A stretch of 64,000 nucleotides of DNA from the NCBI GenBank assembly GCA_900319835.1, contig ONPY01000009.1:1-64000 (forward strand), given 5' to 3'. A model generated the notes under the pieces. The model did not search any database. It had not been told where the DNA came from and saw only the letters and a list, made by a program, of their open reading frames with translations. The stretch comes from an uncultured Eubacteriales bacterium. Lineage in GTDB: Bacteria; Bacillota_A; Clostridia; Oscillospirales; Oscillospiraceae. The translations under genes and the position numbers were made by a program. Below, in pieces: positions 61,454-64,000 of this stretch (the first letter of the stretch is position 1; each line of letters begins with the position of its first letter).

Positions 61454-62806
61454 TTATGACTGTCCCTCGCCGCCCTTGCTTCTGGGCCTGCCGTGGTAAT
61501 AGCGGCGGTGGTTGGACTTGGGCTTGCCGCCCTCCTCCTTCACGGGGTGGACGACGGAGTGGGAGGGCGCGCCCTCCTTCTTTGGCTGCTCGCGTTTCGG
61601 CTGCTCCTGCGCCTTGGGCGCCTGAGGCTGCTCGCTGTGGGGCTTGGCCTCCACCTTCACGCCCTTGGAGCGGCCGCGGCCGCCTCTGCGGGAGCGTGAG
61701 CTCCGACCTTCCCGGTTCTCGCCGCTCTCCTCGGCCTTGGGCGTCTGGGGCTCTGGTCTGCTCTCGGCCCGGACCTCCACCTTGACCTCTCCCTGCCCCT
61801 CGCCTTTGGGCTTGCGGCGGCTGCGGCGGCGCTTCTTCGGTTCGGCAGCCGGCGTCTCCGGCGCGGTCTCCAGCAAGGCGGGATCGTTGAACTGGGGCTC
61901 CACCAGCCATTCGTTCTCCGGCTCCTCTTCCTTCTCGGGCTCCGGCTCCGGCACATACTTAAAGGTGGACACCGGGGTCTCCCCGTCTCTGGGACGGCCG
62001 CCGGGTACGGCGATCAGCTCGTTGGGCTTGTACAGGCGCAGATCCTCCGTATCCCCGTCCAGGCGCACCTTCACGGTCTGGCGCAGGAGGTTGACCTGCA
62101 CGGCGGTGCCGAAGCCGTCCTTGGTCTCCACGAACGCACCCTGCTTGGGCACCTTCTTGACCAGATCCTCGTAGGCCTCCTGCTCATAGCGCAGGCAGCA
62201 CATGAGTCTGCCGCAGCTGCCGGAAATCTTGGCGGGGTTGAGCGACAGGGACTGCACCTTGGCCATCTTGGTGGACACGGGCTGGAAATCGTCCAGGAAC
62301 TGGCTGCAGCAGTAGGGGCGGCCACAGATGCCGATACCGCCGATCATCTTGGCCTCGTCCCGTACGCCGATCTGTCTGAGCTCGATGCGGTTGCGGAAGA
62401 TGCCCGCCAGATCCTTGACCAGCTCGCGGAAATCCACGCGGCCGTCAGAGGTGAAGAAGAACAGGGTCTTGGTGCCCTCGAAGTTGCACTCCACGTCCAC
62501 CAGCTTCATGTCGAGCCCGTGCTCGGCAATCTTCTTCTGGCAGATCTCAAAGGCCTCCTTCTCCCGCTGGACGTTCAGCTGGGCGATGCGCAGATCGTCC
62601 TTGGTGGCGATGCGGAGCACGGGGCGCAGGGGCTGCACCACGGCGGTGTCCATCACGCTGTGGTTGCCGCGGATGCAGTCGGCAATTTCGAGACCCTTGG
62701 AGGTCTCCACGATAACCTTGGCGCCGGTCTTGACATCCAGGCCCCTGGGGGAAAAGTAATAGCACTTCCCGCGGTTTTTAAATTTGATGCTTACGACTTC
62801 AATCAA
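61454..62806 (-). CDS. ricT: RicT (YaaT, PSP1 family) with a long basic C-terminal tail
   Basis: 450 residues. The first ~270 are the PSP1 domain protein RicT, which with RicA and RicF forms an Fe-S complex that assists RNase Y and sporulation phosphorelay. Conserved cysteines are visible in GICGRPYCCSQFLDDF and SCGRLMCCLRYEQEAYEDL. The remaining ~170 residues are low-complexity and basic (EPKKRRRSRRKPKGEGQG, SSRSRRGGRGRSKG, RRYYHGRPRSKGGEG), absent from the ~275-residue B. subtilis protein. Followed in the same direction from holB by 10 bases, the standard neighbourhood. Confidence 0.93.
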   Translation of the reverse strand: MIEVVSIKFKNRGKCYYFSPRGLDVKTGAKVIVETSKGLEIADCIRGNHSVMDTAVVQPLRPVLRIATKDDLRIAQLNVQREKEAFEICQKKIAEHGLDMKLVDVECNFEGTKTLFFFTSDGRVDFRELVKDLAGIFRNRIELRQIGVRDEAKMIGGIGICGRPYCCSQFLDDFQPVSTKMAKVQSLSLNPAKISGSCGRLMCCLRYEQEAYEDLVKKVPKQGAFVETKDGFGTAVQVNLLRQTVKVRLDGDTEDLRLYKPNELIAVPGGRPRDGETPVSTFKYVPEPEPEKEEEPENEWLVEPQFNDPALLETAPETPAAEPKKRRRSRRKPKGEGQGEVKVEVRAESRPEPQTPKAEESGENREGRSSRSRRGGRGRSKGVKVEAKPHSEQPQAPKAQEQPKREQPKKEGAPSHSVVHPVKEEGGKPKSNHRRYYHGRPRSKGGEGQS

Positions 62807-62816
62807 TGCTGTATCC

Positions 62817-63626
62817 TCACATCTCGCTGCCGGCGATCGAATCCACGGCCAGCAGCCCGAATAATTGTTTGACTCCTGTGTTGACCTTCTGATACTGGGA
62901 GAGCTTTTCCATCAGCCCGCACAGGCGCAGCATGTCCTTCCGGGACAGGCCCTTGAGCTTCCGGCGGGCGCAGAGCGCGTCCGTCAACTGAAGGCGGACC
63001 TCGCCGCAAAGGGCCGAAAAGCTCTTGCCGTCCATCCCCTCGTTGACGGCGCACCAGCGAAAGAGCTGGGCCGCGTCCCCGCCCGAGACCGCCTTGAGAT
63101 ATCCGGCGGCAAGCTCGACCGTCGCCTCATCCGCGCGCTCCTCCGTCTCGCCGCCGGCGCTGACGCGGGCGCAGCGGGAGCGGACCGTGGGCAGCAGCAG
63201 CATGGGGTTGACCGTGCACAGCAGGAAGACCGCCCCGGCGGGGGGCTCCTCCAGCAGCTTGAGCGCCGCGTTCTGGGCGGCGGTGTTCATGGTCTCCGCC
63301 TCGTCCAGAATGTAGACCTTGCGTTCGGCCTCGTTGGGCAGGACGACAGCGTCCGCGGAGAGGGCGCGGATCTGGTCGACGGTGATCTGGGCCTTTTGCT
63401 TTCCCTTGTCGTCGGCAAGCCGCCCCACGGTGATCACGTCCGGGTGGACGCCGGCGGCCGTTTTGCGGCAGTCCCGACAGACGCCGCAGGGTCTGGGGCC
63501 CTGGCCGCTGCAGACAGCGGCGGCGGCAAGCCGTTTCGCCTCACGCAGGGCGTCCTCCCTGGTGGCGGCTCTGACAAGACAGGCGTGGGGCAGGCGGCCG
63601 CTCTGGATGCTTGCGTTCTCTGCCAT
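62817..63626 (-). CDS. holB: DNA polymerase III delta' subunit
   Basis: 269 residues from the ATG at 63626 (MAENASIQSGRLPHACLV); the longer frame reaches into the promoter region. Clamp-loader AAA+ fold with the zinc module CGVCRDCRKTAAGVHPDVIT, ITVDQIRALSADAVVLPNEA, VYILDEAETMNTAAQNALKL-like segment (here AQNAALKLLEEPP) and sensor motif TVRSRCARV. Delta' lacks a functional Walker A, as expected. Short compared with ~330, but the C-terminal domain is present. Confidence 0.92.
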   Translation of the reverse strand: MAENASIQSGRLPHACLVRAATREDALREAKRLAAAAVCSGQGPRPCGVCRDCRKTAAGVHPDVITVGRLADDKGKQKAQITVDQIRALSADAVVLPNEAERKVYILDEAETMNTAAQNAALKLLEEPPAGAVFLLCTVNPMLLLPTVRSRCARVSAGGETEERADEATVELAAGYLKAVSGGDAAQLFRWCAVNEGMDGKSFSALCGEVRLQLTDALCARRKLKGLSRKDMLRLCGLMEKLSQYQKVNTGVKQLFGLLAVDSIAGSEM

Positions 63627-63720
63627 GCCGTCCCCGCCTTTCGTTTTCACAGTATCAAGATATTTTACCCTAAAAAAAGGGTGAAGTCAACATAAAACCG
63701 CCGGTTCGACAGGCGAACAA

Positions 63721-63749
63721 AAAGGACGGCCGCAAAGGCCGCCCTTTTT
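63721..63749 (-). terminator. Terminator of the permease-like gene
   Basis: On the minus strand GGGCGGCC, loop TTTG, CGGCCGTCC, then TTTTTG; one mismatch. Confidence 0.75.
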
Positions 63750-63772
63750 CAACACGTCAAATGACACGCACC

Positions 63773-64000
63773 CTACAGCTCCCGCTTCCGGTAGAAACGG
63801 ACGGAGAGGAACCAGGACAGGGCAAAGAGCGCCAGCAGCACCAGCAGCGCCGCAAAAAATGCGCCCGGGCCGAGAACCGGCACGGCCTGCCCGACACCGT
63901 CGGAGGCGCCCACGCCAGCCGCCCCATAGGTCAGAATCAGGGAACCGATATAGATCACGTAGTAGAAAATGCGCCCTTTTTCGGTGCCCAGCCTGAACAT
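63773..64000 (-). CDS. C-terminal part of a membrane protein (ABC-2 permease-like), cut by the window edge
   Basis: The last 75 residues of a longer protein: two hydrophobic segments (VIYIGSLILTYGAAGVGASD and FFAALLVLLALFALSWFLSV) and the ending RFYRKREL. S..FYRKRE endings are typical of ABC-2 type permeases. An ATG at 63998-64000 may be internal; the true start is probably outside the window. Confidence 0.6.
   Translation of the reverse strand: MFRLGTEKGRIFYYVIYIGSLILTYGAAGVGASDGVGQAVPVLGPGAFFAALLVLLALFALSWFLSVRFYRKREL

Overview
The window reads as chromosome of a GC-rich, endospore-forming member of the Clostridia, most like an Oscillospiraceae/Ruminococcaceae gut bacterium. This is inferred from the forespore sigma factor SigG, RNase Y, RicT, the zinc-binding S14 (type Z), the ECF-type FolT, the S10-spc ribosomal gene order, and many short intergenic dyad repeats of the kind seen in that group. 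No database search was possible. All product names rest on motifs and family resemblance read from the translations.

Layout. 1-8.3 kb holds the S10/spc ribosomal cluster on the minus strand (rpsJ to rpsH, cut by the window edge). It has a clear promoter with a leader hairpin, and two unusual gaps filled by repeats, one of them with an internal promoter. 8.4-11.3 kb holds a polytopic membrane protein and a DUF1846 protein. 11.4-17.5 kb (plus) holds secA, a PgeF/YlmD-like protein, a family-5 solute-binding lipoprotein, cdd and a LysR HTH-only protein. 17.5-20.3 kb holds small regulators, an AraC regulator and a divergent dicarboxylate/amino-acid symporter. 20.4-22.7 kb is an AT-richer module: a promoter, a switch-like structured leader and a terminator precede a zinc-ribbon membrane protein and a secreted beta-sandwich protein. 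22.7-23.4 kb is a repeat-filled gap. 23.4-28.4 kb holds rny, an inositol-monophosphatase family protein, a membrane protein, folT and sigG. 28.4-33.3 kb holds a TAXI-type TRAP transporter with a divergent LysR regulator. 33.4-39.9 kb holds two COG0523/CobW GTPases (one with a large His/Cys linker, one fused to a DUF1980-like domain), a nitroreductase, an 814-residue adenosine-deaminase-like fusion and a membrane protein. 40.0-41.4 kb holds a SEL1-repeat lipoprotein and tRNA-like repeat debris.

41.5-58.2 kb is an AT-richer accessory island. It carries an MmeI-like type IIG restriction-modification protein, a small ribbon-helix-helix protein and a 1076-residue PD-(D/E)xK protein in one operon; a divergent HTH/hypothetical pair; a BspA-like surface protein that appears truncated; a zinc-finger protein; and a mobility module of an excisionase-like protein, three tyrosine recombinases and a Tn554 TnpC-like protein. 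It ends beside tRNA-Leu(UAA). Imperfect direct repeats sit at both edges. 58.5-64 kb returns to the core genome: rpsR-ssb-rpsF, a CsoR-type metal repressor with a palindromic operator, a zinc-ribbon membrane protein, ricT, holB and the end of a permease-like gene.

The best candidates for undescribed biology are: (1) the switch-like leader at 20.48-20.65 kb; (2) intergenic chains of consecutive, unrelated perfect hairpins at 16.6, 30.7 and 35.5 kb; (3) the adenosine-deaminase-like fusion at 36.5 kb; (4) the type IIG/RHH/PD-(D/E)xK operon on a recombinase-trio element; (5) the CobW pair at 33.4-35.4 kb.
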